64,000 nucleotides of DNA, taken from an uncultured Collinsella sp. (GTDB lineage: Bacteria > Actinomycetota > Coriobacteriia > Coriobacteriales > Coriobacteriaceae). The notes under the pieces are model-generated. The model saw nothing but the letters and a program-made list of their open reading frames with translations. It was not told the DNA's origin and ran no database searches. Every line of letters starts with the position of its first letter. Position 1 is the first letter of the stretch. This document shows, piece after piece, positions 41,019 to 49,984 of the stretch. The stretch spans positions 1 to 64,000 of the forward strand of contig CABRHH010000001.1 of assembly GCA_902470695.1 (NCBI GenBank), written 5' to 3'. The position numbers and the translations under genes are program-made.

Positions 41019-41413
41019 TAGGCTTCGCCAGCGACCTCGAGAACAGGCGCGGCGAAGCGATAGCAGACTTCCAGCAGTTCTACGGCATAGCCCTGCCATT
41101 GGATGGAGCGCCCGAAGACCTCGATCGGATGGCGCTCCTCTGGCAGCACCTCCCCGACAACTCGCGCCTCGCCAAGGCGCAGTACCCGCAACTCAGGTGG
41201 AGCACGACCGACTACATGCTCTGGCGTATCGAGCACCAGCTTCGGTGCATCGCCTGGGGCATGGCCGACAAGAAGGACAGGAGCACGGAGCCTCCCGAGC
41301 CAATCAAGACGCCGGCGCAGCTCGCAGAGCTTGAGCGTCACCGCGCGAACGCGCTGGAAGCCAAGGAAGAGATAGACAAGATCCTGGGGATAGGAGGGGA
41401 AGATGGCGACTAG
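41015..41413 (+). CDS. Tail assembly chaperone extension (gpT-like part of gpGT), made by -1 frameshift
   Basis: 132 residues that follow the slip (LIGFASDLENRRGEAIADFQ ...), giving a fusion of about 214 residues. No convincing own start codon lies at its beginning. The segment RWSTTDYMLWRIEHQLRCIA is typical of such extensions, which bind the tape measure protein. It overlaps the tape measure gene by 11 bases. Confidence 0.85.
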   Translation, partial: LIGFASDLENRRGEAIADFQQFYGIALPLDGAPEDLDRMALLWQHLPDNSRLAKAQYPQLRWSTTDYMLWRIEHQLRCIAWGMADKKDRSTEPPEPIKTPAQLAELERHRANALEAKEEIDKILGIGGEDGD

Positions 41414-43958
41414 TGTCGGGTCGGCCTATGTGTCCTTGATGCCGTCGATGGACGGCTTCGCGAGCAAGATCGGCAAGGAGTTCGGCAGCCAGGGCAACGC
41501 CGCAGGCAAGGCCTTCGGCGACTCCATGACCGTCGGCATCGACGGCGGGGCCAAGAAGTCCTCGGGCATCCTGACCGGGCTTGGAACCGTAGCCAAGGGC
41601 GTCGCCACTGCGGCGCTAGCCGGGTTCACAGCGCTCACCGGGGCCGTGACCGCGATTGGCGGCGCGGCCCTTTCCGCATATGCCGACTACGAGCAGCTGG
41701 TGGGCGGTGTCGACACCCTGTTCGGCTCCGCGTCGCAGACGCTGCAAGGTTATGCCGCAGAGGCGTACAAGACCTGCGGGATGTCCGCCAACCAGTACAT
41801 GACGCAGGCCACGAGCTTCGCGGCTTCGCTCGTCTCGTCGTGCAGCGGAGACGTGGCCAAGGCGGCTGACTACGCCAACATGGCGATGGGCGACATGTCG
41901 GACAACGTGAACAAGATGGGTTCCGACATGACGGACGTGCAGAACGCCTACCAAGGCTTTGCGAAGCAGAACTACACGATGTTGGACAATTTGAAACTCG
42001 GCTACGGCGGTACGCAGGCCGAGATGAAGCGCCTGATCGCAGACGCCAACAAGCTGCGCCAGGAGCAGGGCAAGAACGCCGACCTCACGATCGACAGCTA
42101 TGCCGATGTGGTCGAGGCCATCCATACCGTGCAGGAGAACATGGGCATCACTGGCACCACCGCCAAGGAGGCCGCTACCACAATCAGCGGCTCCATCGGC
42201 ATGGCGAAGGCCGCGTGGGAGAACTTCATCACAGGACTCGGACGCGACGACGTTGACTTCTCGCAGCTCACGCAGCAGCTGCTTGAGTCGATCGGCGCGG
42301 TAGCCACGAACGTGGCCCCTAGAGTTGCGCAGATTGGCAAGGGAATCGTCGAGGCGTTCCCGGTTGTGCTGTCTGGCCTTGGCCCAGTCCTTGGCCCAGT
42401 GATCTCGGAAGCGCTCGCGACCGCTTGGAACATCGCCGTAGGAGCCTTGGCTGAGCTTGGCATACAGCTGCCAACAGTCGACGCTTCCCAGATAACGGGG
42501 GCGTTTCAGGCGATCGCCGACACTGCGGCATCCGTCGTAGACACGTGCAAGTCCGCTTTCGGGCAGCTTGGCGAGCAGATACCGGGCATCTGGAGCACCA
42601 TCGTCTCGACTATTAGCGGAGCCGTGACGACGACCATCTCGGCGGTGTCGCCGTTCGTGACGTACTTCGCATCGCAGATGCTGCCCGCCATCGCGTCATT
42701 CGCATCTGGCGCAGTCGGCGCGTTCAGCGCCGTGCGGCCTGTCATAGAGCAGCTTGGCTCGACGCTGCTGAACATCGGCCGGGCCATCCTGCCCGTGCTA
42801 CACAACGCCTTCGCGATGATTGTCCCGATCATTTCGCAGGTCATCGGCGTCGCCATGCAGCTTTTCGCTGCGGTAAGCCCGCTCGTGTCGCAGGTGGGCG
42901 CTGCGCTCATGCCGGCAATCACGTCTATCGGCACGGCGCTCGCAAACCTCGCCAACGCCGTGCTGCCGATATTGGCTAGCGGCATGCAGATAGTGCTCTC
43001 CGTGGCTCAGATGCTCATACCGGTAATCCAGATAGTGCTGTCTGTAGTTGGTTCAATCGTGTCCGTCGTGATAACGGTGGCAAGCCAGGTGATCTCGGTC
43101 GTGGTAAACGCCGCATCCGTCGTAGCCTCTGCCATTGGCCTCGTCATGTCGGTCGTGAGCGGCCTCGTGACTGCGGTTACCACATTCATCGGCTCGATCG
43201 TATCCGTTGTCGGCGGCGGGATAGCTACCGTGGTCGCCGCCGTTTCAGGCGGTGTGAACGCAGTCGTGGCGTTCATCGGCTCGCTGGCGTCCTCAGCGCT
43301 CTCGCTCGTGTCCGGCCTCGTCTCCTCGATCGCCGGGTACTTCTCGACCATGGTGTCGACGATGGCGAACGCGGCGCAGCAGGTGTACGCGGCAGTGACG
43401 GGTGCCTTCTCGGCGCTCGTCGGCGCTGTGTCTGGCCATATCGGGAGCCTCATGAACACCATTTCCAGCATCCCTGGCCAGGTAATGGGCTTCTTCGCAG
43501 GCGCTGGGTCGTGGCTCGTCGGTTCCGGTCGCGCGTTGATCAACGGCTTCACGCAGGGCATCCAGAACGCAATCGGCGGCGCCCTTTCCGCCGTGTCCGG
43601 CGCCGTCTCGCAGATCCGCTCGTTCTTCCCGTTCTCGCCCGCAAAGCGCGGCCCATTCAGCGGCCACGGTTATACAACCTACTCGGGCAAGGCGCTCATG
43701 GAGGGATGGGCCGAGGGCATCGGCAGCGGTACGGGGGCGGTCAACTCCGCCATCACGTCGGCTCTAGCCTCCGCAAGCTCGCTTATCGGCTCGGGCATCA
43801 CGGTCGCTCCGTCGGTTGCCGTTGCCGGGGCAGGCGCCGCCGGCGCGACCTACAACGTCACGGTCAACGGGGGAAGCTTAAACGCAGACCAGCGGATCAT
43901 GCAGGCGGTTGACGTTCTGGTCTCCGCAGCCAAGCGGTCCGCAGGGTCGGGAAGGTAG
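41403..43958 (+). CDS. Tail tape measure protein
   Basis: 851 residues. Starts SVGSAYVSLMPSMDGFASKI, followed by a Gly/Ala-rich domain and long hydrophobic repeats (about 200-720) of Val/Ile/Ala/Ser-rich helices that would span the tail lumen and later the host membrane. The C-terminal FPFSPAKRGPFSGHGYTTYS motif is typical of siphovirus tape measures. By the usual 0.15 nm per residue the tail would be near 0.13 micrometres. Confidence 0.93.
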   Translation: MATSVGSAYVSLMPSMDGFASKIGKEFGSQGNAAGKAFGDSMTVGIDGGAKKSSGILTGLGTVAKGVATAALAGFTALTGAVTAIGGAALSAYADYEQLVGGVDTLFGSASQTLQGYAAEAYKTCGMSANQYMTQATSFAASLVSSCSGDVAKAADYANMAMGDMSDNVNKMGSDMTDVQNAYQGFAKQNYTMLDNLKLGYGGTQAEMKRLIADANKLRQEQGKNADLTIDSYADVVEAIHTVQENMGITGTTAKEAATTISGSIGMAKAAWENFITGLGRDDVDFSQLTQQLLESIGAVATNVAPRVAQIGKGIVEAFPVVLSGLGPVLGPVISEALATAWNIAVGALAELGIQLPTVDASQITGAFQAIADTAASVVDTCKSAFGQLGEQIPGIWSTIVSTISGAVTTTISAVSPFVTYFASQMLPAIASFASGAVGAFSAVRPVIEQLGSTLLNIGRAILPVLHNAFAMIVPIISQVIGVAMQLFAAVSPLVSQVGAALMPAITSIGTALANLANAVLPILASGMQIVLSVAQMLIPVIQIVLSVVGSIVSVVITVASQVISVVVNAASVVASAIGLVMSVVSGLVTAVTTFIGSIVSVVGGGIATVVAAVSGGVNAVVAFIGSLASSALSLVSGLVSSIAGYFSTMVSTMANAAQQVYAAVTGAFSALVGAVSGHIGSLMNTISSIPGQVMGFFAGAGSWLVGSGRALINGFTQGIQNAIGGALSAVSGAVSQIRSFFPFSPAKRGPFSGHGYTTYSGKALMEGWAEGIGSGTGAVNSAITSALASASSLIGSGITVAPSVAVAGAGAAGATYNVTVNGGSLNADQRIMQAVDVLVSAAKRSAGSGR

Positions 43959-43961
43959 CCA

Positions 43962-46271
43962 ATGGGAACCTATACAAGGGAGATTCAGATCGCGGGGCGC
44001 AACCGCTGGTATTGCGGCTATATCTCCGTTGACGGCGTGAGCACGGTCAACGACACCACCTCGCGCATAACAATCACCGCCGCGATCGACGACAAGTATG
44101 CGGCACAGTACGGCACGCACTACGACGTGATCGTGAACGGCACCACCTACAGGTCGCGCGACGTGCTGCTCAACAACTACGGCAACTGGGCCACGCGCGA
44201 TGCCGTTACCTTCACCGTGGACGTCGGGCGCGGGGCCAGCGGCTGGAACTGCTCCGTGCAGATCCACGTCTACGGCAAGACATACAACAACTACTACGGC
44301 AGCGCCGGCGGAGACGCCTGGGCAACAGAGTACGCTTGGATTCCCCAGCGCGGGTACTCGCAGCCGCACCCGCCAAAGAATCCAAAGCTGACCCGCGTTT
44401 CCGATACCTCGCACAAGATCACGTGGGACGTCGACTACACGGGCATGGACGGCGCGTACCCTTGGGCGGGCGTGTACGTCTATCGGCGCACCGACGACGG
44501 CCCATGGGTCAATATTGCCGACGTGTCGTGGGACGTGACCAACTACACCGACAACTCGACGACCGCAGGCCACAAGTACGAATACCGCCTTTGCGCTCAC
44601 GGCCCTGGCGGCAACTCAACACACGTATCGTGCGGAACCGCCTACACAACACCCTCCGCGCCGTCGCGCGTGGAGGCCGTTAAGGCAGGCGCCACCGAAG
44701 TAACGCTTCGCGTCTACGGTGCTTGGACATATGCAGCCGCATGGGACATCCAGCGCTCGACGGACGGCGGCAACACATGGTCGTCCATAACGGCTAGCAC
44801 CGAGGGTGAAGACCCCGCTTGGCTCGACCTGCACGACAAGGCCGCTCCTGCGGGAACGGTCGTATACAGGGTCAGGGCGAAGCGTGGCAACCTCATGTCC
44901 GCATGGGTCAAGTCGAACTCCGTCACGACGATCACGCCGCCGCTCGCACCGAAGGTAACCGCCGATTCCGTTGTTCCTACCGGGACGGCTGTCACCGTCT
45001 CGTGGGTTCCGAACCATCAGGACGGCTCGGTGCAGAGCGCTGCACAGGTGGAGTTCAGCGGAAGCGAGACGATCACCAAATCGTATACGACGACCAAGAG
45101 CGCATCCGTTTCGCTTGCCAAGGGAAGCTGGAAGGTACGCGTGCGCACCAAGGGCCTGCACGCCGATTGGGGCGCATGGTCTGGCTATGTAGCCGTCGTT
45201 GTCGCGGACTACCCGCAGTGCTGGGTCGCCTCCCCCGCTACCGACGGCATGCTTGTCGATGCGGTGCCGCTCACGGTGCAAGTCGCCGCAACCGACGAGA
45301 CGGGCATCGCCCAGGCCACGCTCTCCCTTGCCGAGGTCGGCGGCGCAGTCATCGCAACCGCAGACGTCACGAACCTGAAGCCCGTGAGTTTCGGCAGCTA
45401 CGCCACCATACGCAACGGCATCGACTATCTGCTCACGCTCACGGTCAAGGGCGGCTCCGGCCTGTCCAAGACGGCCATGCGCCGCTTCAAGACGCACTGG
45501 GCGGAACCGGCCATCCCAGACGTGTCACTGTCGTACGACGATGCGCTGGCGTGCCACGTGAAGGTGCGTAACGGCCTCTCGTCATACGAGATCGAGCAGA
45601 CCACGCTCGTAGGCCCCATGACGGCCGACGAGGTGAGCAATGAGCTTTCCATGCTAGGCACGATCACAGTCGATGGTGACGCGCTGGTGCTCGGCAACGC
45701 CTCCCGCTGCTCCGCCTTCACGGTGGAGCGCGTGGCGTACGGCGGCGATGCCGTCATAGCATCCGGCGTGCTCGACTCTCAAGAGACGATTGACCGCGTG
45801 CCGCCGCTAAACACCGACTACGAGTACAAGGTCACTGGGTACGCCGACAACGGCACCTCGTCGCAGACCGTGACCGATGCCAACGTGTTCGCGCACGGGA
45901 TGGCGCTTAACTTCGGCCAGGATGCATCGACCGTGCTCGTGCTCGACTACAACGGCGACTACTCGACAAGCTCTCAGCGATCCGTGGAGACATACCACTT
46001 CGCCGATGGCGGCGAGAACGGCGACCTGCCCATTTCGTACATGCTCGACGAGCTGAACAAAAAGACCTCGCTCTCATGGGAGATGAAGCGCGACGGCCAC
46101 GACAGGTACATACGGATTATGGACGGGCAGTGGAGGGGATGGTGGCGCGGACATGCGGGCGAACGCGCATACGGCCCCATGGACTTCGACATGTCTGTGA
46201 AGGGTGCAGGCATCTGGAAGGGTTCGGCCAACGTCACGCACAACGTCTTCGAGGAGCCGATAAATGGCTGA
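43962..46271 (+). CDS. Distal tail / fibronectin-type baseplate protein
   Basis: 769 residues. An N-terminal beta domain (IQIAGRNRWYCGYISVDGVS, TFTVDVGRGASGWNCSVQIH) is followed by at least two or three fibronectin type III-like repeats (about 140-410; for example PKNPKLTRVSDTSHKITWDV, PSRVEAVKAGATEVTLRVYG and APKVTADSVVPTGTAVTVSW). The end binds the tail tip. FN3 repeats in tail proteins may touch carbohydrates at the host surface. Placement after the tape measure fits a distal tail or hub-proximal role. Confidence 0.8.
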   Translation: MGTYTREIQIAGRNRWYCGYISVDGVSTVNDTTSRITITAAIDDKYAAQYGTHYDVIVNGTTYRSRDVLLNNYGNWATRDAVTFTVDVGRGASGWNCSVQIHVYGKTYNNYYGSAGGDAWATEYAWIPQRGYSQPHPPKNPKLTRVSDTSHKITWDVDYTGMDGAYPWAGVYVYRRTDDGPWVNIADVSWDVTNYTDNSTTAGHKYEYRLCAHGPGGNSTHVSCGTAYTTPSAPSRVEAVKAGATEVTLRVYGAWTYAAAWDIQRSTDGGNTWSSITASTEGEDPAWLDLHDKAAPAGTVVYRVRAKRGNLMSAWVKSNSVTTITPPLAPKVTADSVVPTGTAVTVSWVPNHQDGSVQSAAQVEFSGSETITKSYTTTKSASVSLAKGSWKVRVRTKGLHADWGAWSGYVAVVVADYPQCWVASPATDGMLVDAVPLTVQVAATDETGIAQATLSLAEVGGAVIATADVTNLKPVSFGSYATIRNGIDYLLTLTVKGGSGLSKTAMRRFKTHWAEPAIPDVSLSYDDALACHVKVRNGLSSYEIEQTTLVGPMTADEVSNELSMLGTITVDGDALVLGNASRCSAFTVERVAYGGDAVIASGVLDSQETIDRVPPLNTDYEYKVTGYADNGTSSQTVTDANVFAHGMALNFGQDASTVLVLDYNGDYSTSSQRSVETYHFADGGENGDLPISYMLDELNKKTSLSWEMKRDGHDRYIRIMDGQWRGWWRGHAGERAYGPMDFDMSVKGAGIWKGSANVTHNVFEEPING

Positions 46272-47349
46272 TTGGGGAAAACCGTTTCTCACCTCGTTCC
46301 GCTTCATGCGCGTAGACCGCGCAAGCGGCAACGAGGTCGATAGAATCACGAACATAAAGAACGGCGGGTGCATTGAGCGCAACCAGGACAAGGATTACAC
46401 CACAGGGCAGGTCGATTACTCCGGGGCGCTCGATATCGGGGCAGATCTGCTGCGGGTGTACCTCGATGCCGACTTCGGTGGCGCGTCAGTCAGTGAGGCG
46501 CTTGGGACTTTCGTTGTCTCAGCGCCGAAAAGGACTAGGCGCGGCGTCAACTCAACCGGCACGGCAGGCCTGTCGGGCAGGCTGTCGGAGGTTGCGGAGG
46601 ACGAATTCGATGCCCCATTCACGGTGGCGGCTGGAACCATGGTTGTCCCCTACGTCGTAAAGCTGCTCAAGGCGGCTGGCTTCGCTGACGTGATCGCCGA
46701 CGGCTCCGACTACAAGCTAGCGCAGGATTGGACGCTCGGAATCGATTCGGGCGACATGAGGCTGTCGAAGCGCCTGGCGGCGTGCAACGCGCTGCTCGAC
46801 GTGGCGGGCTTCCGCGCCGTCGACGAGGACGCCTACGGAAGGCCCGTACTTCGCAAATATAGGGAGCCGCAGGACAGGCCCGTTTCCATGACCCTTCGAG
46901 AGGGCGCGGGCGCACGCTTCATCAACGAAGTCGTGGACGAGCTTGACCGCTCTGGCGTGGCGAACGTCGTGCACTGCGACTACGAAACGCAGGATGCCTT
47001 CTACCGTGGAACGGCCATCGACTCAGACCCCGACAGCCCATACTCCACGGTTTCGCGCGGTTGGCGCAAGACGGCCACGTACAGCTACAGCGACCTGCCC
47101 GAGGGGTCTACCGATGCCGAGAGACAGAGGAACGCCGATGCCAAGGCCAACGAGATGCTGCGAACACAGCAGAGCGCTATCCGTAGAGTCACGGTCAAGC
47201 GGACGTACGCGCCTATCGCGTGCGGCGATGCCGTGATGGTCGATTGGGCAAGCGCCGGCATCAGCGGCAAGTTCGCGGTGAGGACTGCGACTCTCACGCT
47301 CGTGGGAGGATGCCCAATCGAGATGGAGGTGAAGAGGTATGAGCGATGA
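46264..47349 (+). CDS. Tail hub / baseplate protein
   Basis: 361 residues. Resembles XkdQ/gp27-like hub proteins in layout: beta-rich N-terminal half (RFMRVDRASGNEVDRITNIK, IERNQDKDYTTGQVDYSGAL, FVVSAPKRTRR) and a late section with long strands (RVTVKRTYAPIACGDAVMVD). Overlaps the previous gene by eight bases and the next by 11. Confidence 0.72.
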   Translation: MADWGKPFLTSFRFMRVDRASGNEVDRITNIKNGGCIERNQDKDYTTGQVDYSGALDIGADLLRVYLDADFGGASVSEALGTFVVSAPKRTRRGVNSTGTAGLSGRLSEVAEDEFDAPFTVAAGTMVVPYVVKLLKAAGFADVIADGSDYKLAQDWTLGIDSGDMRLSKRLAACNALLDVAGFRAVDEDAYGRPVLRKYREPQDRPVSMTLREGAGARFINEVVDELDRSGVANVVHCDYETQDAFYRGTAIDSDPDSPYSTVSRGWRKTATYSYSDLPEGSTDAERQRNADAKANEMLRTQQSAIRRVTVKRTYAPIACGDAVMVDWASAGISGKFAVRTATLTLVGGCPIEMEVKRYER

Positions 47350-47596
47350 ACTCATGTCGGCCATGCGCCGATACGGCGCCGCGATGGCCGATGCGACCGC
47401 CAACGACCCTCCCGGCCAGCAGGCGTGCTACGGAACGGTGAATTCCGTATCCGGAGCCACCATGGCCGTATCGGTGAAGGGGGCATCCCTGAAGCTCCCG
47501 TACACCACCTCATGCTCGGGAGCCAAGGCAGGCGACCGATGCATCATCCAGGCAATCGGCCCGCACGCCATCGTGATCGGCGTGCTAGCTAAGTAA
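47339..47596 (+). CDS. Small OB-fold-like baseplate protein
   Basis: 85 residues, beta-rich (GTVNSVSGATMAVSVKGASL, TSCSGAKAGDRCIIQAIGPH). Similar to the short proteins encoded between hub and fibre genes that seal the hub. No catalytic features. Confidence 0.65.
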   Translation: MSDELMSAMRRYGAAMADATANDPPGQQACYGTVNSVSGATMAVSVKGASLKLPYTTSCSGAKAGDRCIIQAIGPHAIVIGVLAK

Positions 47597-47606
47597 AGGA
47601 GGTGCG

Positions 47607-48332
47607 ATGGCAGATACCAACAAAGGCGCGGCGCTGCTGCTCAACGATGCGGGCAATATCGACCGCGCCAGAACCACCGACGGCTCGATCTTCCGCATCG
47701 AGTCGACGCTATCGATGGAGGCCGCCGAAGAGGCCAAGACGGCAGCGGCGAACTGCAACACCGCGACCGAAAGCGCCGAAGCGGCAGAGAAGACGCGCGT
47801 GTCCAACGAGAACGCTCGGAAAACGGCTGAGACCGAGCGCGGCAACAACGAGACAACCCGCAAGAACAACGAGACGTCGCGCAAGAACGCCGAGACAACA
47901 CGTCAAAACAACGAAACCGCGCGAAAGAATGCCGAAACCACGCGCCAGAACAACGAGACGAGCCGATCGAACGCCGAGATCGAACGCGAAAAGGCCGAAA
48001 GCCAGCGCCATGACGAGCATATCGCCGACCAACAGGCATCGAGCAACGCGACCTCGGCGGCAAACGGCGCGGCATCGCGTGCTGACGCGGCGGCCAACCA
48101 GGCGTTGCAGATCGCCAACTCCGTTGCGCAAGGCAGCGCAGGAAGCTCGGACGTCGCGGAGCTGCGTGCCCAGAATACGAAGCTCGCAACGCTTTTGGCG
48201 AACTCGACGGGTCAGTTCATATACATGGGCGGAACAGTCTACTGCCCGGCTTCAAAGGCATCGGCGAGCGGGGTGACCGTAACGTTCGGCTCAACATGCT
48301 CCGCAAGCGGCAACACCATCACATTGATTTAA
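47607..48332 (+). CDS. Tail fibre shaft protein with heptad-repeat coiled coil
   Basis: 241 residues. A short N-terminal anchor (about 1-35), then a long polar coiled coil (about 40-175) containing seven-residue repeats of the type NNETTRK / NAETTRQ (about 72-122), and a small C-terminal beta domain (IYMGGTVYCPASKASASGVT). Probably a trimeric fibre stalk at the tail tip. AAAGGAGGTG precedes the ATG. The DGR target gene follows within 12 bases, so the two may assemble into one fibre. Confidence 0.75.
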   Translation: MADTNKGAALLLNDAGNIDRARTTDGSIFRIESTLSMEAAEEAKTAAANCNTATESAEAAEKTRVSNENARKTAETERGNNETTRKNNETSRKNAETTRQNNETARKNAETTRQNNETSRSNAEIEREKAESQRHDEHIADQQASSNATSAANGAASRADAAANQALQIANSVAQGSAGSSDVAELRAQNTKLATLLANSTGQFIYMGGTVYCPASKASASGVTVTFGSTCSASGNTITLI

Positions 48333-48344
48333 GAAGGAAACGAA

Positions 48345-49256
48345 ATGGCTCAAGCTAAGATCCTCACAGTGGGCGGCACCAACTACGAGATGATAGACGA
48401 CACCGCCCGCACCAACGCCACCACGGCGCTCAACAACGCCGAGTACAACCGACAGGGCCTGATCGGCAAGTACCCGGGCCAGTCGCTCGCAACGCTTCTC
48501 GCGGGCGAGGTCTCAGGCTCCGCCACCATCTACGACGCGCTGCACAAGCGCGTGCAGGCCGCGAACTTCAGCGGCATGCGCGTGGGCGACTACATCGACG
48601 TGCCGCTCGTGAGCGCATCGGCCATCACGGGCCAGCAGTCCGTGCGCTTCCTGCTTGCGCACTTCGACCCGTACTACCAGTGCGGCGACAGCGCCAAGGG
48701 CCACCACATCGCGTTCATCGCGTCCGCGCCCGTCGCCGTGGCCAAGACCGCCACCGGCGTGGCCAACGACAGCTACCTGATGTGGAACACCGAGAACACC
48801 AACCAGGGCACCGCAGACGTGAAGAACCCGTACCTGAACAGCAACCTCAAGGCGTGGGAGAAGCTGTTCGAGGCGTGCCTGCCCGAGAGGCTGACCAAGT
48901 ACCTGCTCACCCAGCGCGTGCTGCTTGAGGAGCGTTACAGCGCGAGCGGCGCGCTCAGCGACTCCAACAGCTGGAGCTGGCAGGACATCGGCAAGGTGTG
49001 GTCGCCCTCCGAGATGGAGGTGTACGGCTGCCCAGTGTGGGGCACCAAGGGCTACAGCGTGGGCTTCGACTGCCAGTTCGACCTGTTCCGCGATACCGCG
49101 CACCGCTTGAACGAAACTCGGTACCATTGGTGGTTGCGTTCCGTCATGGGTGGCTCCTCGTCCGGCGTGTGCTACGTCTACAACCACGGCCTTGCCTACT
49201 ACCGTTCGGCGACGTCCACCTGGGTTCGCCCCCGCCCCGGCTTCCTCGTCGGCTAG
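48345..49256 (+). CDS. DGR target: fibre protein with variable C-type-lectin-like end
   Basis: 303 residues. The N-terminus (about 1-55) looks like a tail-attachment and helical region. From about 75 there is a compact domain ending in WWLRSVMGGSSS ... VRPRPGFLV, the pattern of C-type-lectin/FGE-like folds (DUF6273-like) used as DGR targets. The last 130 bases are the variable repeat. Compared with the template, residues 261, 274, 279, 281, 283, 285 and 287 (here His, Gly, Tyr, His, Leu, Tyr, Arg) all replace template Asn; Asn280 is unchanged. This is the likely receptor-binding tip. Confidence 0.93.
   Translation: MAQAKILTVGGTNYEMIDDTARTNATTALNNAEYNRQGLIGKYPGQSLATLLAGEVSGSATIYDALHKRVQAANFSGMRVGDYIDVPLVSASAITGQQSVRFLLAHFDPYYQCGDSAKGHHIAFIASAPVAVAKTATGVANDSYLMWNTENTNQGTADVKNPYLNSNLKAWEKLFEACLPERLTKYLLTQRVLLEERYSASGALSDSNSWSWQDIGKVWSPSEMEVYGCPVWGTKGYSVGFDCQFDLFRDTAHRLNETRYHWWLRSVMGGSSSGVCYVYNHGLAYYRSATSTWVRPRPGFLVG
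49117..49245 (+). repeat. DGR variable repeat (VR)
   Basis: Aligns without gaps to the template repeat at 49856-49984 (offset 739). 117 of 129 bases are identical. The 12 differences are at VR 49117, 49125, 49164, 49165, 49179, 49185, 49191, 49192, 49197, 49203, 49204 and 49241. In every case the template base is A. A G+C-rich end without changes (GGGTTCGCCCCCGCCCCGG) fits the initiation-of-homing region. Confidence 0.96.
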
Positions 49257-49284
49257 CCAGCCGAGTGCTCTATACTTCTCTTTC

Positions 49285-49311
49285 GATGCGACCGCCTTGC
49301 GCGGTCGCATC
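49285..49311 (+). other. Perfect hairpin downstream of the VR
   Basis: GATGCGACCGC (49285-49295) and GCGGTCGCATC (49301-49311) form an 11-base stem with loop CTTGC, 40 bases after the VR. In the Bordetella phage DGR a hairpin or cruciform just after the variable repeat is needed for target recognition; this one is in the right place. Confidence 0.6.
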
Positions 49312-49314
49312 CCT

Positions 49315-49338
49315 GCCCGCGCAGCGGGCCGTTTTTTT
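49315..49338 (+). terminator. Terminator after the fibre gene
   Basis: GCCCGC (49315-49320), loop GCA, GCGGGC (49324-49329), then C, G and seven T. It ends the structural transcript before the DGR accessory gene, so the mutagenesis machinery is probably expressed at a lower level or from its own promoter. Confidence 0.8.
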
Positions 49339-49361
49339 CGCCACTATTTCCGGGAGGTGCC

Positions 49362-49832
49362 ATGAGCGGCGTCTACCAGCGAAACCGCGAGGTGTCCGAG
49401 TACAAGTTCTTCACGCAGGCCATCGCCATCCGCGTGGAGGTCAACAAGCTCATGGCCTCCTCGTCGGTCGTGCCGAAAGCCTACAGGCTGCTGAACGCAG
49501 TCCCCACGGTGGAGACCGCGCGCAGCATCGTATACAACGTCAACCGCGCCGACTGCTTCTACCCCAACAGTTCGTTCAACGCACTTGAGCGCAAGCGTTA
49601 TCTGACGCTGGCGATAGCCGACTGCGAGCAGCTGATGCTCGACATGCAGTGCCTCATGGACATCGGCCTGCCCGTGAACGCCAACCGCTTCGAGGCGCTG
49701 GCGGGCATGGTCGAGGAGGAGATCAAACTGCTCAAGGGCGCGCGCAAGAACGTACGCGTCACCGGCAAGAAGACGACCGACGAGCGCATAGCCGAGGCCG
49801 AGGCCGAGCTAGAGCGCCTGCGTTCGTTATAA
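49362..49832 (+). CDS. avd: DGR accessory variability determinant (Avd-like)
   Basis: 156 residues, helical throughout, as expected for the four-helix-bundle Avd that forms a pentamer and holds the template RNA to the reverse transcriptase. Typical segments are EYKFFTQAIAIRVEVNKLMA, RSIVYNVNRADCFYPNSSFN and CEQLMLDMQCLMDIGLPVNA. The C-terminus is a charged coiled coil. CGGGAGGTG precedes the ATG. Position between VR and TR is the common DGR order. Confidence 0.9.
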   Translation: MSGVYQRNREVSEYKFFTQAIAIRVEVNKLMASSSVVPKAYRLLNAVPTVETARSIVYNVNRADCFYPNSSFNALERKRYLTLAIADCEQLMLDMQCLMDIGLPVNANRFEALAGMVEEEIKLLKGARKNVRVTGKKTTDERIAEAEAELERLRSL

Positions 49833-49833
49833 T
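49828..49833 (+). promoter_or_regulatory. Possible -10 element for template RNA
   Basis: A perfect TATAAT overlaps the avd stop codon, 23 bases before the template repeat. No good -35 lies 16-18 bases upstream, so this is a weak promoter call, but such a match is rare in this composition. Confidence 0.35.
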
Positions 49834-49855
49834 GGGCGGCGGTCCCGCCTTGTAT

Positions 49856-49984
49856 ATCGGTACAATTGGTGGTTGCGTTCCGTCATGGGTGGCTCCTCGT
49901 CCAACGTGTGCTACGTCAACAACAACGGCAATGCCAACTACAATTCGGCGACGTCCACCTGGGTTCGCCCCCGCCCCGGATTCC
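49856..49984 (+). repeat. DGR template repeat (TR)
   Basis: Non-coding copy of the VR. It has eight AAY (Asn) codon positions when read in the target frame (starting 49864, 49903, 49918, 49921, 49924, 49930, 49936 and 49942); seven are altered in the VR. This Asn-codon enrichment is typical of templates tuned for adenine mutagenesis. Similarity to the VR ends after GGATTCC, where TR and VR flanks diverge. Confidence 0.96.

Noticed and set aside
47607..48332. Second DGR target in the neighbouring fibre gene
   Set aside because: No segment resembling the TR was found in it; its repeats are heptad coiled-coil repeats.
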